Source: Tolypeutes matacus (lineage: Eukaryota > Chordata > Mammalia > Cingulata > Chlamyphoridae). From it: a stretch of DNA of 64,000 bases. The stretch covers positions 20,766,887-20,830,886 of the forward strand of contig JAKSZT010054396.1 in NCBI GenBank assembly GCA_026826555.1. The letters are read 5' to 3'. Position 1 is the stretch's first letter. Each line of letters starts with the position of its first letter. The notes under the pieces are model-generated. The model was not told where the DNA came from and did not search any database. It was given only the letters and a program-made list of their open reading frames with translations. A program made the position numbers and the translations under genes. Shown here in pieces: positions 45,815 to 57,693 of the stretch.

Positions 45815-46789
45815 CAAAAACCAACTAGCCAAACAAACAAAACTCATCACCTTTCAATCTCTCTATGCTTCCCCTGCTGTACACAGCTGCTATTCTGTTT
45901 CCTTCTCTCTTGTTTATTTGTATTTATATTTTGTGAAAACAGTCTTAATATGCAATATCACCCACATTCGTATTTTACATGAAGTTTCACTGTGTTATTC
46001 AGTCCCATGTTACATTTTTTAGCTTTCCTTCTATTGATATAAATGTCCTTAGACGTTCCCTTTCAACCACTGTCATACCCATATAATAGCTCTGCTAGTC
46101 ACAAACACCATGAAGTGCTTTCACCATTTCCATTCATTTCCAAGATTTACAAAGAATCTTTCAACCAATTTTGCACCGATTAACCCTCAGCTTTCCGTTC
46201 TCTACCCTCATTCTACTTTCTGGTGACCTATATTCTAATTATTAATACCATGACCTTACATAATATATTTAGTTCATGATAGCACAATCATACAGTACTT
46301 GTTCTTTTGTGTCTGGCTTCCTTCACGCAACATAATGTCCTCCATGTTGATCCATGTTGTCATATGCGTCACAACTTCATATAACATTCCATTGTGTGTA
46401 TATACCACAATTTGCTTATCCATTCATCAAATGATGGTCACCTGGGTTGTTTTCAACTTTTGGCAATCATGAATAAAGCCACTAGGAACATCAGTGTGCA
46501 GATGTCTATTTGTGTCACAGGTCTCGGGTCTTCTGGGTGTATACCTGGTAATGGTATTGCCAGGCTACATGACAAGTCTATATTCAACTTCCTTAGGAAC
46601 CACCAAACAGTCCTCCACAGTGGCTTTACCATTGTACATTCTCACCAACAGTGAATAAGCATTCCTAACTCTCCACATCCTCTCCAACATTTACAGTTTT
46701 CCGACTTCTTAATAGTGGCCAGTCTAATAGGTGTGAAATGATATCTCATTGTAGTTTTGATTTGCATTCCCCTAATCGCTAGTGATGTT

Positions 46790-47086
46790 GAACACTTTTT
46801 TTAAAAGATTTATTTATTTATTTATTTTTAAATTTATTTATCCCCCTTCCTTGCTGCTTGTGCTCGCTGTGTCCATTTGCTGTGCATTTTTCTGTATCTG
46901 CTTGTCCCCCTTTATTGCGTCATCTTGCTGTACCAGCTCACCACCGCGCCGCGCAGGCCATCAGCTCACTGTGCAGCACTGGCCGGCTTGCCTTCACCAG
47001 GAGGCCCTGGGAATCGAACCCGGGGCCTCTCATATGGTAAATGGGAACCCATCACTTGAGCCACATTCTCTTCCTGAACATTTTTT
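46790..47086 (-). mobile_element. Long tRNA-headed SINE variant in L1 3' UTR
   Basis: Body 46803-47075, about 273 bp, three times longer than the other SINEs. On the minus strand it has a tRNA-like head (GTGGCTCAAGTGATGGG), B-box GGTTCGATTCC near 47011-47021, then a unique GC-rich body of about 150 bp. It ends in an A-rich tail with an (ATAA)n stretch (plus 46807-46843). Flanks GAACACTTTTTTT (46790-46802) and GAACATTTTTT (47076-47086) are a near-perfect target duplication. Probably the longer DAS subfamily. Confidence 0.88.
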
Positions 47087-47689
47087 AATGAGTTTCTTTG
47101 CCATTTGTATTTCTTCTTTGGACAATTGTCTTTTCAAGTCTTTTGCCCATTTTAAAATCAGATAGTTTGTCGTTTTATTGTTGACCTGTAGTGTCTCTAT
47201 ATATCAAGGATATTAAACCCTTATCGGACATGTGATTGCCAAATATTTTCTCCCATTAAGTTGGCTTTCACCCTTTTTATAAAGTCCTTTGAGGTGCAAA
47301 AGTGTTTACTTTTGAGGCAGTCCCATTTATTTGTTTTTTCTTTTGTTGTCATGCTTTGGGTGTAAGGTTTAAGAAATTACAACCTACCACAAGATCTTGA
47401 AGAAGTTTTCCTACGTTTTCTTCTAAGAGTTTTATGGTTGTTGCTTTTATATTTAGGCCCTTGATCTTTTTGAGTTAATTTTTGTATAAGGTGTGAGATA
47501 GGGATCCTCCTTCATTCTTTTGGGTGTGGCTATCTAGTTCTCCCAGCACCATTTGGTGCTGGCCTGGCTAGGTTGGCTTAACAGCCTTGCCAAAAATCAC
47601 TTGACCATAGATGTGAGGGTCTAATTCTGAGTTTACAATTTGGTTCCATTGGTCAATCTGTCTGTCTTTACTACTGTAGCTAAGTAATA

Positions 47690-50337
47690 TGCTTTAAAGT
47701 CAGGAAGTGAGAGACTTTCAACTTCGTTTTTCTTTTTCAACACATTTTTGTCTATTCAGAGCCCCTTACCCTTCCAAATAAATTTGATTATTGGCTTTTT
47801 GATTTCTGCAAAAAAGGCTCTTATGATTTTTATTGGGATTGCATTGAATATGTAAACCAGTTTGGGTAGAATTGACATAGTAACAATATTTAGTCTTCTA
47901 ATCCATGAACACAGAATGTCCTTCCATTTATTTGTCTTCTTTGGTTTCTTTTAGCAATGTTTTATAGTTTTCTGAATTCAGGTCCTTTATGTCCTCAGTT
48001 AAGTTTACTCCTAAATATTTGATTGGGTTTTTCACTATTATAAATGGAATTTATAATTCCTCCTCAGATTGCACATCAGTAATGTATAGAAATGCTATTG
48101 GTTTTTGCATAATAATCTTGTGTCCTGCTACTTTGCTAAACTCATCTATTAATTCTAGTAACTTTGTTGTGGATTTTTCAGGATTTTCTAGATATAGGAT
48201 CATATCATCAGTGAATATGAAAACTTAACTTCTTCCTTTCCTATTTGGGTGCATTTTATTTCTTTTATCTAACCTAATTGTTTTAGCCAGAACTTCTAGC
48301 ACAATATTGAATAATAATAGTGACAATGGGCATCCTTGTCCTGTTCCTGATCCCAGTGGGAAAGCTTTCAGTCTTTCACCATTGAGTACAATGCTAGCTA
48401 TAGTTTTTCATATATGCACTTTACCATATTGAGAAAGCTTCCTTCTATTCCTATCTTTTTTGGTGTTTTTATCAAGAAAGCATGGTATATTTTGTTAGAT
48501 GCTTTTTCTGCATTAATCTAGAGGATCAAGTGATTTTTCTTCTTCAATTCATCAACTATATTACTCTAGTTTGTTTTCTAGTGTTGAACTGTGCTTGCAT
48601 ACCTAGGATAAAACCCACTTGATTGTGGTGTATAATTCTTTAAATATGCTTTTGGATTCAGTTTGTAAGTATTTTGTTGAGGATTTTTTGCATCTATATT
48701 CATTAGAGATATTGAGCTGTAATTTTTTGTAGTATCTTTATTTGGTTTTGGTATTAGGGTAATGTGGCTTCATAGAATGAGCTTGTAGCATTCCTTCCTA
48801 TTGGAGTTTTTGGAAGAGCTTGAGTAAGACTGGTATCAGAACGTCTTTGAATGATTGGTAGAATTCTCCTGTGAGGCCATCTGGTTCTGGGGATTTCATC
48901 TTTGGGAGGTTATTGATGACTGTTTCAGTCTCTTCACTTATGATTGGTTTCAAGGAATTTGTCCATCTCATTTACATTGTCTAGTTTTTTGGCATACAGT
49001 TAGTTGTTCACAGTGTCCTCTTATGATCTCTCTTATTTCTCTGAGGTCAGTGGTAAAGTACCCCCTCTCATTTCTGATTTTATTTACCTGCATCTTCTCT
49101 CCTTTTTTCTTTGTCAGTCTAGCTAAGGGTTTGTTGATTTTGTTGAACTTCTCAAAGAACCATCTTTAGGTTTTATTGAGTCTCCATTTTTTTTTCTTGA
49201 TTTCATTTATTTTTGCTCTGATTTTTACTATTTCTTTCCTTCAGCTTGGTTTGGGGTTAGTTTGCTGTTCTTTTTCTAGTTTCTCTAGGTATGCAGTCAG
49301 CTCTTCAATTTTAGCTCTCTCTTCTTTTTTAATGTAAGCATTGAGGGCTATAAATTTCTGTCTTAGCACTGCCTTTGCAGTGTCTCATAGGTTTTGTTAT
49401 GCTGTGTTCTCATTTTCATTTGTCTCAAAATATTTGCTGAATTTCTCTTGCAATTTCTTCTTTGACCCACTGATTATTTGAGTGTGTTGTTTATTCTCCA
49501 TATATTTATATATTTTCCATTTTTCCACCCATTATTGATTTCCAGCTTCATTCTGTTATGATCAGAGAAAATGTTTTGTATAATTTCAATCTTTTAAAAT
49601 TTATAGACTTGTCTTGTGACCCAACATATGTTCTATCTTGGAGAAGGATCCAAGAGCACTTGGAAAGAATATATATCCTCTTATTTTGAGGTACAATGCC
49701 CTATAGATGTCTGTTGGGTCTAGTTCAATTATCATATTATTCAAGCTCTCTGTTTCTTTATTTATCCTCTCTCCAGATGTTCTATCCAGTACTGAGAGTG
49801 GTGTATTAAAGTCTCCAACTATGATTTCTCCCTTCAGTTTTGCCAGTGTGTGCCTCATATATCTTGGTGCACTCAAGTTAGGTGCATAAATATTTAGTGT
49901 TGTTGTTTCTTCTTGGTGAATTGCCCCTTCAATAATATACAATGGCGTTCTTCATCCCTTATAACAGTTTTGCATTTAAAATCTATTTTGTCTGATATTA
50001 CTATCGCTATTCCAGCTCTTTTTTTGGTTACTTTTTGCATGGAATATTTTTTTCCACCCTTTCAATTTCAACCTGGTTGTGTCCTTACATCTGAGGTGAG
50101 TCTCTTGTAGACAACATATAAATGGCTCATATTTTAAAAATCCATTCTATCTGTCTATGTTTCTTTTTTTTTCTTAAGGTAACCGGGCTGGGGATTGAAC
50201 CTGGGACCTTGTATGTGGGAAGTCGGCACTCAGCTGTTGAGCTACTCTGGCTCCCCCAGTCTATGTCTTTTGATTGGGGAGTTCAAGCCATTAACATTCA
50301 ATGTTATTACTGTAAAGTCATTACTTACTTCATCCAT
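47690..50337 (-). pseudogene. L1 ORF2 pseudogene, split by a SINE
   Basis: Encodes remnants of L1 endonuclease and reverse transcriptase. The start (complement of 50335-50337) opens MDEVSNDFTVITLNVNGLNS, running about 28 codons before the SINE at 50161-50258. The endonuclease segment 49601-49942 retains the NIYAPN, GDFNTPLS and SKIEHMLG motifs, the last with E in place of the usual catalytic D. The reverse-transcriptase FADD region near 48200-48215 is shifted and interrupted by a stop. The C-terminal LPDFKAYYLATV segment lies at about 47690-47725. Non-functional. Confidence 0.88.
50153..50266 (-). mobile_element. DAS-like SINE disrupting L1 ORF2
   Basis: Body 50161-50258. Plus-strand order: T run, 'taaccgggctggggattgaa', 'cctgggaccttgtatg', 'cagctgttgagctactc'. 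The direct repeat GTCTATGT lies at 50153-50160 and 50259-50266. It lies about 28 codons into ORF2. Confidence 0.9.
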
Positions 50338-50399
50338 TTTGTCCTTTGGCTTTCTGTTTTCATGTCGTACTATTGTCTGTCTCTTTACCCTTTAACTTA

Positions 50400-51351
50400 C
50401 CCTTCCTAATAATCTTTATTTCTACACTCTTCTCCAAGTCTCTAGTCCTTGTTTTTTCCTTCCAGGCTGTAGAACACCCTTTAGTCTCTCTTATAATTCT
50501 GGTCTTTTGGTAACATATTCTATCAGTTTTTGTTTGTCTGTGAAGACTTTGAACTCACTTTCATTTTTGAAGGACAACTTTGCCCAGTACAGAATTCTTT
50601 GCTGGCAGTTCTTCTCTTTCAGTACCTTAAAAACCTCTTATCTTTTTCTTCTCTCCTCCATGATTTCCAATAAGAGGTCGGCATTTAATCTTATCAAGGT
50701 TCCCTTGTATGTCATGTTTTGCTTTTCTCTTGCTGCCCTCAGAATCCTCCCTTTATCTCTGAAATTTGTCATTCTATTAGGTGTCTTAGGGTAGTTCTAT
50801 TCAGATTTATTCTGTTTGGGGTGCATTGTCCTTGGATATTGATATTTATGCTTTCATAAGGGTTGGGCAGTTTTCAGTCATTATTTCCTCAAATATTCTT
50901 TCTGTCCGTTTTCCATTCTCCTGTCCTTCTAGGACACTGATAATGTGTACATTTTTGCATTTCACATTGCCATTCAATTCCCTGAGACCCTGTTCTATTT
51001 TTTCCATTCTCTTCTCTTTCTGTTCTCCTGTTTTTTTCCAGTTCAGATATTTTGTTTTCCAAATCATGAATTCTGTCTTCAAGCAATTCAAATCTGCTCT
51101 TATGTACCTCTAATGTATTTTTAGTCTCATCATTTTGTCTTTCTTTCCCATAAGTTTGGTTACTTTTCTTTGCAGGATTTTAAATTGTTCTTTAGGCTCA
51201 CCTGGTATCCTCTTAATATCCTTTATCTCTTTAGTCATGTTTTCTTTCAATTCTTAAGATTGATTTAGGAGATTTGTGTGATTATCATTGATTAATTATC
51301 TTAAATCCTGTATCTCTTCAGGATATTTGGTTTGTCCTTTGGCTGGGCCAT
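50400..51351 (-). pseudogene. L1 ORF1 pseudogene
   Basis: The start ATG complements 51349-51351 and opens MAQPKDKPNI before a frameshift. The coiled coil maps to about 51000-51300. The 50846-51091 segment reads as the coiled-coil end and the RNA-recognition region (KIEQGLRELNGNVKCKNVHI). The protein would trimerise and bind L1 RNA; the copy is broken by frameshifts and stops. The C-terminal limit is approximate. Confidence 0.75.
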
Positions 51352-52119
51352 CTCCTCCTGTTTCCTAGTATGGCTTGTAAATTTTTGCTGATTTGTAAGC
51401 ATCTGAATACGTTGGTGAATTTACTCTAATGGTCAATTTCTTTCTCTTGCCTATTGTTTTTTTTTTTTTTTTTTTTTTTCCCCCCCACAGCTCTTCTTTG
51501 TTTTTTGGTTCAACTTATTCAAAGTCTTTAAAATTGCCCAGCTTAAGTTATCGAAATCATGCCAGGGACTCACTAATGGGGTGCAGATTTTCTCCCAGGA
51601 GTTTAGAGTACAGAGAGAGCCAAAAGCAGTTTTTGCCCATGCAATTTCCAGTCTGGCCAGCAGATGGCACTTGTTGGTACACCTTTCCACACAGAGGAAA
51701 TCTCCATTTTCCAGTGTTTTGGTCTGGCCAGAGCTGAGATTCAAAGCAGGCTCTGCTGGCTGAATTCACTGAAGAAAAACCCCCCAAATCACGCCCCTCC
51801 CCCTTTTCCCTTGTGACAGCTGACAGGGAGGAAGATGTTTGTTCCCCTCCCAGTCAGTTGCAGTGAGCCAGTGGTTTCATCCCAGTTTAATACCTTGGGG
51901 ATGGGGAATGGGAGCCCCTCCCAGCTGCCATGGGAGTTTGGTAACTCACATTCGTTCTTTTGAGTTCTTCATCTCTCTGTCCTTCACCTTCCTGGGAGTT
52001 GTGAAACACTGTTCTGGTCTGCTGACCCTCGAAGCAGTTCCCTTGGACAGCTTCTGGCTCTTTCTTCATTGTTTTTGTGAGAGAATTGAACCCTGCCTGC
52101 CTAATCTGACACCATCTTC
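51352..52119 (-). promoter_or_regulatory. L1 5' UTR / internal promoter
   Basis: Starts GGGAAGATGGTGTCAG (minus strand, from 52119), with a YY1-like AAGATGG at the very end. A 20-base T run followed by C7 lies at about 51459-51487. The remainder is homologous to the 5' UTR of copy 1. Confidence 0.75.
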
Positions 52120-52679
52120 CCACAATTCTCAATGAGTTTTAATAAGATGCTTTAAGTGAAGAACTGGTTGACAAAGACTTTGACAATGCAAAATATTAGG
52201 ATAGCCATTACTCTTTGTTTAGAAAGATAAGAAAGAAGATTAGTTAATATTTGCATATTAATTCTCATAAAATTTTAGGTAAACCCATACTTCTTGTCCC
52301 TATTTTGTCATTTTAAAAGTAAGTTTTAATCTACATCTTTTTGCTAAGTAGGGCAAAGGGCTTTCCTGAATATTCAGATGCTTGCTACAGTAGTTCTAAG
52401 GAACACTGACTTATAACCTTGAAACTATAAATATTTGTTAACAAAAACCACATTTATTAGAATGTTTGTTGTACAGAATTGGATTTGTTCACTTTAAAGC
52501 TGCAAACTATGTTTGCTCACCAAACTCATGTAATTGACCACTGAACAAGACCCCATTCATTTAACTATAGTTTATTCAACAGATACAAATGGCTGTTCAG
52601 AATCCCTTAGAGTTAGGAACATTTTTAAAGGCATTTACCCTTGCAAAAGTTACTTAGCAAGTAAAATTTTAAAGTGACT
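52120..52679. other. Unassigned sequence
   Basis: No feature recognised. Confidence 0.4.
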
Positions 52680-53222
52680 ATGGTAAGAAGCCTTGTAAAA
52701 GGGCTCCCAATGATCCCTGCTTCCTGATATTTGAGCCCTTGTATAATCAATCCTCTCTCTGAGCATGGGCTGGGCTTAGTGACTTGCTTCTTACAAATAG
52801 GATATGGCAAAAGTGAAAAGATGTCACTTCCAAGATTATGTTCTAAAAGAACATGTCTTTCATCCCGTTGGCATTCTCTCCCTGGCTCTTCTTGCAGACT
52901 TGTTCTGATGGAGAAGGCCACCTGGCAAGGAAGTGAGGGAGGCCTCCAGCCAAAAGTCAGCAAGGAGCTGAGGTCCCCAATCCCACAGCCACAATGAACT
53001 GAATCCTGCCAACAATCACTAATTGAGCTTGGAAGAGGATCCTGCCTTGAACCTTGAGACAAGTACGGCTTTCATCAACACCTTGCCTGCAGCCTGGAAC
53101 AGAAGACCAAGCTAAGCTGCTCCTGGGTTTCTGTCTGACAGACCCACGAGATAATAAATGTGTGTTGTTTTAGTTTAATAAATTTGGGGATAATGTGTTA
53201 TGGCACAATAGATAACTAATAC
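52680..53222 (+). mobile_element. MLT1-like MaLR LTR, plus strand
   Basis: 'agccttgtaaaagggctccc', 'tagtgacttgcttcttac', 'gagatgtcacttcc'-type word near 52822, 'aagctaagctgctcctggg', 'gagataataaatgtgtgttg' (poly(A) signal) and the terminal 'atagataactaatact' mark an ERVL-MaLR LTR read in sense. Solo, diverged. The 145-codon ORF on the other strand is chance. Confidence 0.7.
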
Positions 53223-55944
53223 TGATTGATTCTACCAGATTGAATTTAAAACAGTGCAAAATCTCCTTCTTCCAGATGAACTTTTAGCCACTGCTAACAT
53301 TTGATTTGTTCTGTATTTCCCCATTCATTATGCTATGATAGAAAATCATGTCTAAAGAAGGCCTTAGCAACAGACCACCTATTAGACCTGAACACAGTCG
53401 TTAGCTGTCTTTGGGTCAGGTGTTCATCCCTGGTCCTGTCAGCTATGGTCAAGGTGGGGAGCACGGCTGGGTGTAAAGCTTTGTGAATCAACCTAAGGCA
53501 AATACTCTACAAAAGCTGTGGGAGAGATGTTTTTCCTTAGAAGAGATGGTGGAATCTGGAACCATAATTTACATGAATATAAAGACCTACGGAATTGGAA
53601 GAATATTGGCCTAGGATGGTATTCAGAGTAATCAACTGTATGGCAAGGACCACATCCTATCCAAATGGACAACTTGCCAATCAGAATGGGTACCATCCTT
53701 GGTGCCATGCTGGTACCTGTCATCCCTAATACAAACCCCAAGCACCTTCACACATATTTATTCTCTTCAAGTATTTAGACACTGTTATGTGCTGAAAGAA
53801 CATAGGTCTGTTGAGTGAACAAAGTTTGCAACACTAAAAGAAGAGATCAGTGTTAAAAAGCTAAACTTCTCAGCCAGGGCTTGCTTTCCTTTCTTCTTGC
53901 AGTTAAAACTTTCAAGCCATGGACTATTTCACCAAGTCCTGGAAACCAGAACTGAGCTCTCAAAATTCTGTAGCGAATCTCTCTAACATAACATACAGGT
54001 GACCTCTTTATCATGGTCAAGATTTTTCTTTTTCTTTTTTTCCATTTGTTTTTTAATTGATGCTTTGGTAAACAAGATTTGTGTTCAGCTTTGCTAAATG
54101 CATTCCCTTGTCCATCACAAGGTTATTACTATCAGTTTGGCCAAGACGATTTATTTAACTGTGGCCTTGCAATGTAACAGAGAAACTCCTCCCAGATGAA
54201 CAGGAGGCAGTCACAAAGTACGCCTGTACCAGGCCCAAGCTGCGTGGAGCTTCAAGTCAGAGGCCCACTGAAGTTTAAGAGGCAGCTTAACAGATGTACA
54301 AAGCTGCAGATCAGAGGGGATATAAAACAGTTAAACTTGCTTAGAGGCACAATGTGTCACCATCTAACAGTTACATGCCTTCTAAGCCCCATCGAGGAGG
54401 GAACATGCTCACCCTGTGTTCCTGGCTGTCCGCGTGCCAGGAAGATTATAAAAATGCCATGCTGTGATATGTTGCCCTCCTGCCTGAGAAGCTACTATTA
54501 AGCTGAGTATTTACTGCACCTATTCAGACAGGAGCGGCAGTGCAGAGTGCTACCTGTCTTCTGGTTGGATAAATTAGTCGTGGATGTCACAAGATTATAG
54601 CTGCCTATTGTTCTGTCTGCTGAAGGTGGGAAGAGATGAAAGCCCCTGATCTGCCCTTGTAATGTTTCGTGTGAAATGCAGGAGGCAGCCTCTTTTCTTC
54701 CTGAGTTTATGGCAAGACAAGATCTGGACTGATTGTATTAGAGTTTTGGGTATAATTAAAAAGACAACATGCGGCAAAGACAAAAAATATAACGTTTATT
54801 TATAGCAGAAGGGCAGGTATGAAAGGAAAGGGAAGGCAAGGCAAGGAACCTGGGAAAATCAAATGTGCACGTCCCGAAATGGTGAGCTCCCCACACTGCT
54901 GTATAAATCGGTGCTGTGATCAGAACAGCAATGCTCATAGTGAGCACAGAAATGATCTTCAATTTGTTCAACACCTTTCAAAATATTTTTTATATAAATT
55001 GTTTTGCCCTCACATTTCCATGATATATGGAGCTATGAACTCTAAATTAGTGTTAACAGAAATTGACAAGCTCTGCATTTAAAAATATCAGCCAGCCAGC
55101 CCTACAGGCTTAATTATGGAAGGAAGAGTGTGATGGGTGCAAAAATCCTGTTGCAAAATTTTACCACATGCAATATAAATAAAAGATTATCTCATCCACT
55201 AGTAACCTTATAGATCAAAAGGAAAACAAGAAAGCAACTTTGCTGGCATATATAATTATTTATCTTGCCTGAACAATTTTGTTGTGTTTTGACAAATGGG
55301 ACTGAACATCAGGACGGAGGTCAAAGATCATTTCTGGTATCTGTGTTGATGAGATCATGACATAAAAAATCCAGGGTTAAATCATAACCACTACAATAGG
55401 GCTTTTTTTTTTTTTTTTTTTTTTCTAGAAAGGCAAAATCAGCATAAAACTCAGGACATACAAAGAATATAAATCTGCTTTCTTAAAAAGTGTTCTTTAG
55501 TAATGCTTCTAGCAGATTTATATTCAGTCCCATTTCTCAAACCCCATTTTCTCAATTGGATGCCATTGGAAATTCCTCCATGTCTTACCATTTTGGATAT
55601 ACATGCTACTATACTGATTAGTGTGACCATATCACATAATTTGGTAAGGACAATCTTGATTTACCCCTATCGTCCAGCATAATTATTAACAACTCTCTAT
55701 AGTATTCCAGTTTGGACAATAAATTATATTTACCCTACATATGATGTGCTTTTGTTCCTAACAAAGCTAGGAAGTGTTGAATAAGTAAGTACATGAGTGA
55801 ATGAATATATATAGGTAAGTAGATGGAGATGGAGAATTAAGGTCAACATTTAAAATTTTGCAGGATCAGATCACCTCCTGAAGTATGCTGCCAAAGAGAA
55901 ACAAAAAATGAAATCTCTTTCAGGTTGGGGCAAAATTTTTTTCA
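53223..55944. other. Unassigned sequence
   Basis: No gene or confident repeat recognised. A 22-base T run is at about 55403-55424. The part at 54500-54800 is listed separately. Confidence 0.35.
54500..54800. promoter_or_regulatory. Weak candidate conserved non-coding element
   Basis: Repeat-free, with TAAATTAGTCGTGG near 54570, GATTGTATTAG near 54731, TATAATTAAAAAG near 54751, and retained CpG words (AGTCGTGG, ATGCGGC). Texture resembles a conserved element. Weaker than 42080-42620. Confidence 0.22.
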
Positions 55945-56163
55945 ACCTTTCGAGTCAGATAATTCTTTATTTGATGGTGGTGGGGCTGTTATCCTGTGCA
56001 TTGTAGGATGGTTAACAACATCCCTGGCAGCTACCCACTAAATGCCAGTAACATTCTTCTTAAACCCCCTCTCCTGCCTGGTTGTGACAACCAAAAATGT
56101 CTCTAGACATTCCAAATGTTCCCTGAAGAAGAGGGCAAAATCACTTCCCGTTGAGAATGACTG
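55945..56163 (+). mobile_element. MER5A-like hAT DNA transposon
   Basis: 'tcaacctttcgagtcagata' then 'attctttatttgatgg', 'cctgtgcattgtaggatgg', 'acatccctggcagctaccc', 'gttgtgacaaccaaaaatg' and the closing 'gttgagaatgactggg'. The same family as 7611-7868. Non-autonomous. Confidence 0.85.
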
Positions 56164-56740
56164 GGTTAGAGAATAGATATAAAAGATTTCCTAAAATTAC
56201 TTAAATACAATAAAGGGGGAAAAGGACATATTGAAGCACATGAAGCATCTACCCAATACCCAATATCATTTGTAAAGCCTAAAGTGCAGACATTTATTTT
56301 TAACTGAAGATAATACATGATATCAGTGAGAACTCAAAGATATTTCAAGTTCTGGGTTTGGCCTGTACTTATTTGTTTTGCTTTTGGCATTAATGTTTAG
56401 TAGTTTCATTTGTTTATATGCTGATAGATATGAACCCAATCAAATCATGTTGTTTTGTTGCTTTATATTTATAGTGCCAGCCTTATACCATTGCATGATT
56501 TATGTCTCATCTAGGCTGGACTTGAATGAAAACTGATGAGGGTTTGGAAATTATCCTCTTTCCATCCCTATCCTCACCAGTTTCTACATGCTAGCCCTTG
56601 AAGTGGTTTTGGAAACATTCAATTATAGTGCATAGACTCAGCCTAACCTTTGAGTATAGTCCTGAATAAATCACCTCACAGTCAATAATTTCATCCATTT
56701 CCTTTTGTAACTTTCTTGAATAAACTAACTTAAGCAATCT
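56164..56740. other. Unassigned sequence
   Basis: No feature recognised. Confidence 0.4.
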
Positions 56741-57540
56741 CTCTTTTTTTATTATAAAAATTCTGTATTTTTAAAGAAGCTTTAGATTACATACATGTTA
56801 CATAGAAAATATAGGGGATTCCTATATACCCCATTCCCTTCCCCTCCCACACTTTCCCACATTAACAACATCTTTCCTCAATGTGGTACATTTGTTAAAA
56901 TTAATGAACACATTGAAGCATTGCTAGTAACCATGGTCTATAGGTTACATTATGGTTTACACTTTGCACCACACAATTTTATAGGTTTTGGCAAAATGTA
57001 TAATGGCCTGTATCCATCACTGCAATGTCATGCAGTTCATTTCCAATGTCCCCCAAATGCCCCATGTTATACCTATTCATCCCTCTCCCTCCCTTCAGAA
57101 CCTCTGGTGACCACTGTGTTTATAGCATTCTTACAAGATCTTCCATTACTAGAATAATAGTAAGTCTACTTATCCCATAGTTGTTTTCCCCCCCCATGTT
57201 TCCTCATTCCTCAATCTTGAGGATTTGGGGATGGGGATGCATACTCTGCTTCTGGTTGAGAGGGGGCTTAGATCCCATGGGGCAGATGGATGGAACTCTC
57301 TTGTTTGCAGTTGCAGACTCTCTCTGTTCCTTGGTATGGTTGTTGTCCACCATCATCTCCTTGTTAGTTGTCCTGGATGAGTCCAATGAACTGGAGAGTA
57401 GGTGTTGCACCTCTGGTGAGATTCAGAGCCTAGCTGGCACATGGGCAGCTCAAAGATTTAAGTCTCTTGGACATACATCCATCAACTCTAGCACTAACTA
57501 TAGATTCAAATAGAAGGGGCAGAAGAGCCGTGTAGGGAAA
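56741..57540 (-). mobile_element. Element A copy 2, uninterrupted
   Basis: Homologous to copy 1 (36992-39190) and continuous where copy 1 carries the LTR: 'tagattacatacatgttaca' proceeds directly to 'ataggggattcctatatacc'. The A-rich tail on the minus strand lies at 56741-56775. It defines the empty site for the LTR at 37054-37429. Confidence 0.7.
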
Positions 57541-57584
57541 CCACAACTGAGTCCACCAGAGTTGGTTTTATCATTTGTTTTGCT

Positions 57585-57693
57585 TGTCATTTGTTTTTGT
57601 TTTTTTTTAGGAGGCACCGGAATCGAACCCGAGATCTCCCATGTGGGAGGCAGGCACTCAACTGCTTGAGCCACATCCACTTCCCTGTGTCAT
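57585..57693 (-). mobile_element. DAS-like SINE
   Basis: Body 57591-57687: T run, 'aggaggcaccggaatcgaac', 'ccgagatctcccatgtgg', 'caactgcttgagccacatcc'. A possible short target duplication TGTCAT lies at 57585-57590 and 57688-57693. B-box on the minus strand is GGTTCGATTCC. Confidence 0.88.

Larger units (their letters stand above)
45631..52119 (-). mobile_element. Full-length but dead L1 (L1 copy 2)
   Basis: The largest element in the window, about 6.5 kb. On the minus strand: 5' terminus GGGAAGATGGTG at 52119, 5' UTR to about 51352, ORF1 from 51351, ORF2 from 50337, a long 3' UTR from about 47690, and an A-rich end at 45631-45645. Two SINEs are nested in it (46803-47075 and 50161-50258). 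The 3' UTR contains an (AAT)n tract. Frameshifts and stops are widespread. Flanks show no convincing target duplication. Confidence 0.88.

Noticed and set aside
45631..52119. Active L1
   Set aside because: Frameshifts in ORF1, two SINE insertions, loss of the FADD segment frame and an altered endonuclease residue make it inactive.
52625..53062. 145-codon minus-strand ORF
   Set aside because: Lies mostly on the antisense of an MLT1-like LTR; chance open frame.
53490..53760. Possible processed pseudogene
   Set aside because: Neither strand gives a recognisable protein. A short plus-strand reading broken by a stop was not similar to any family I could name.
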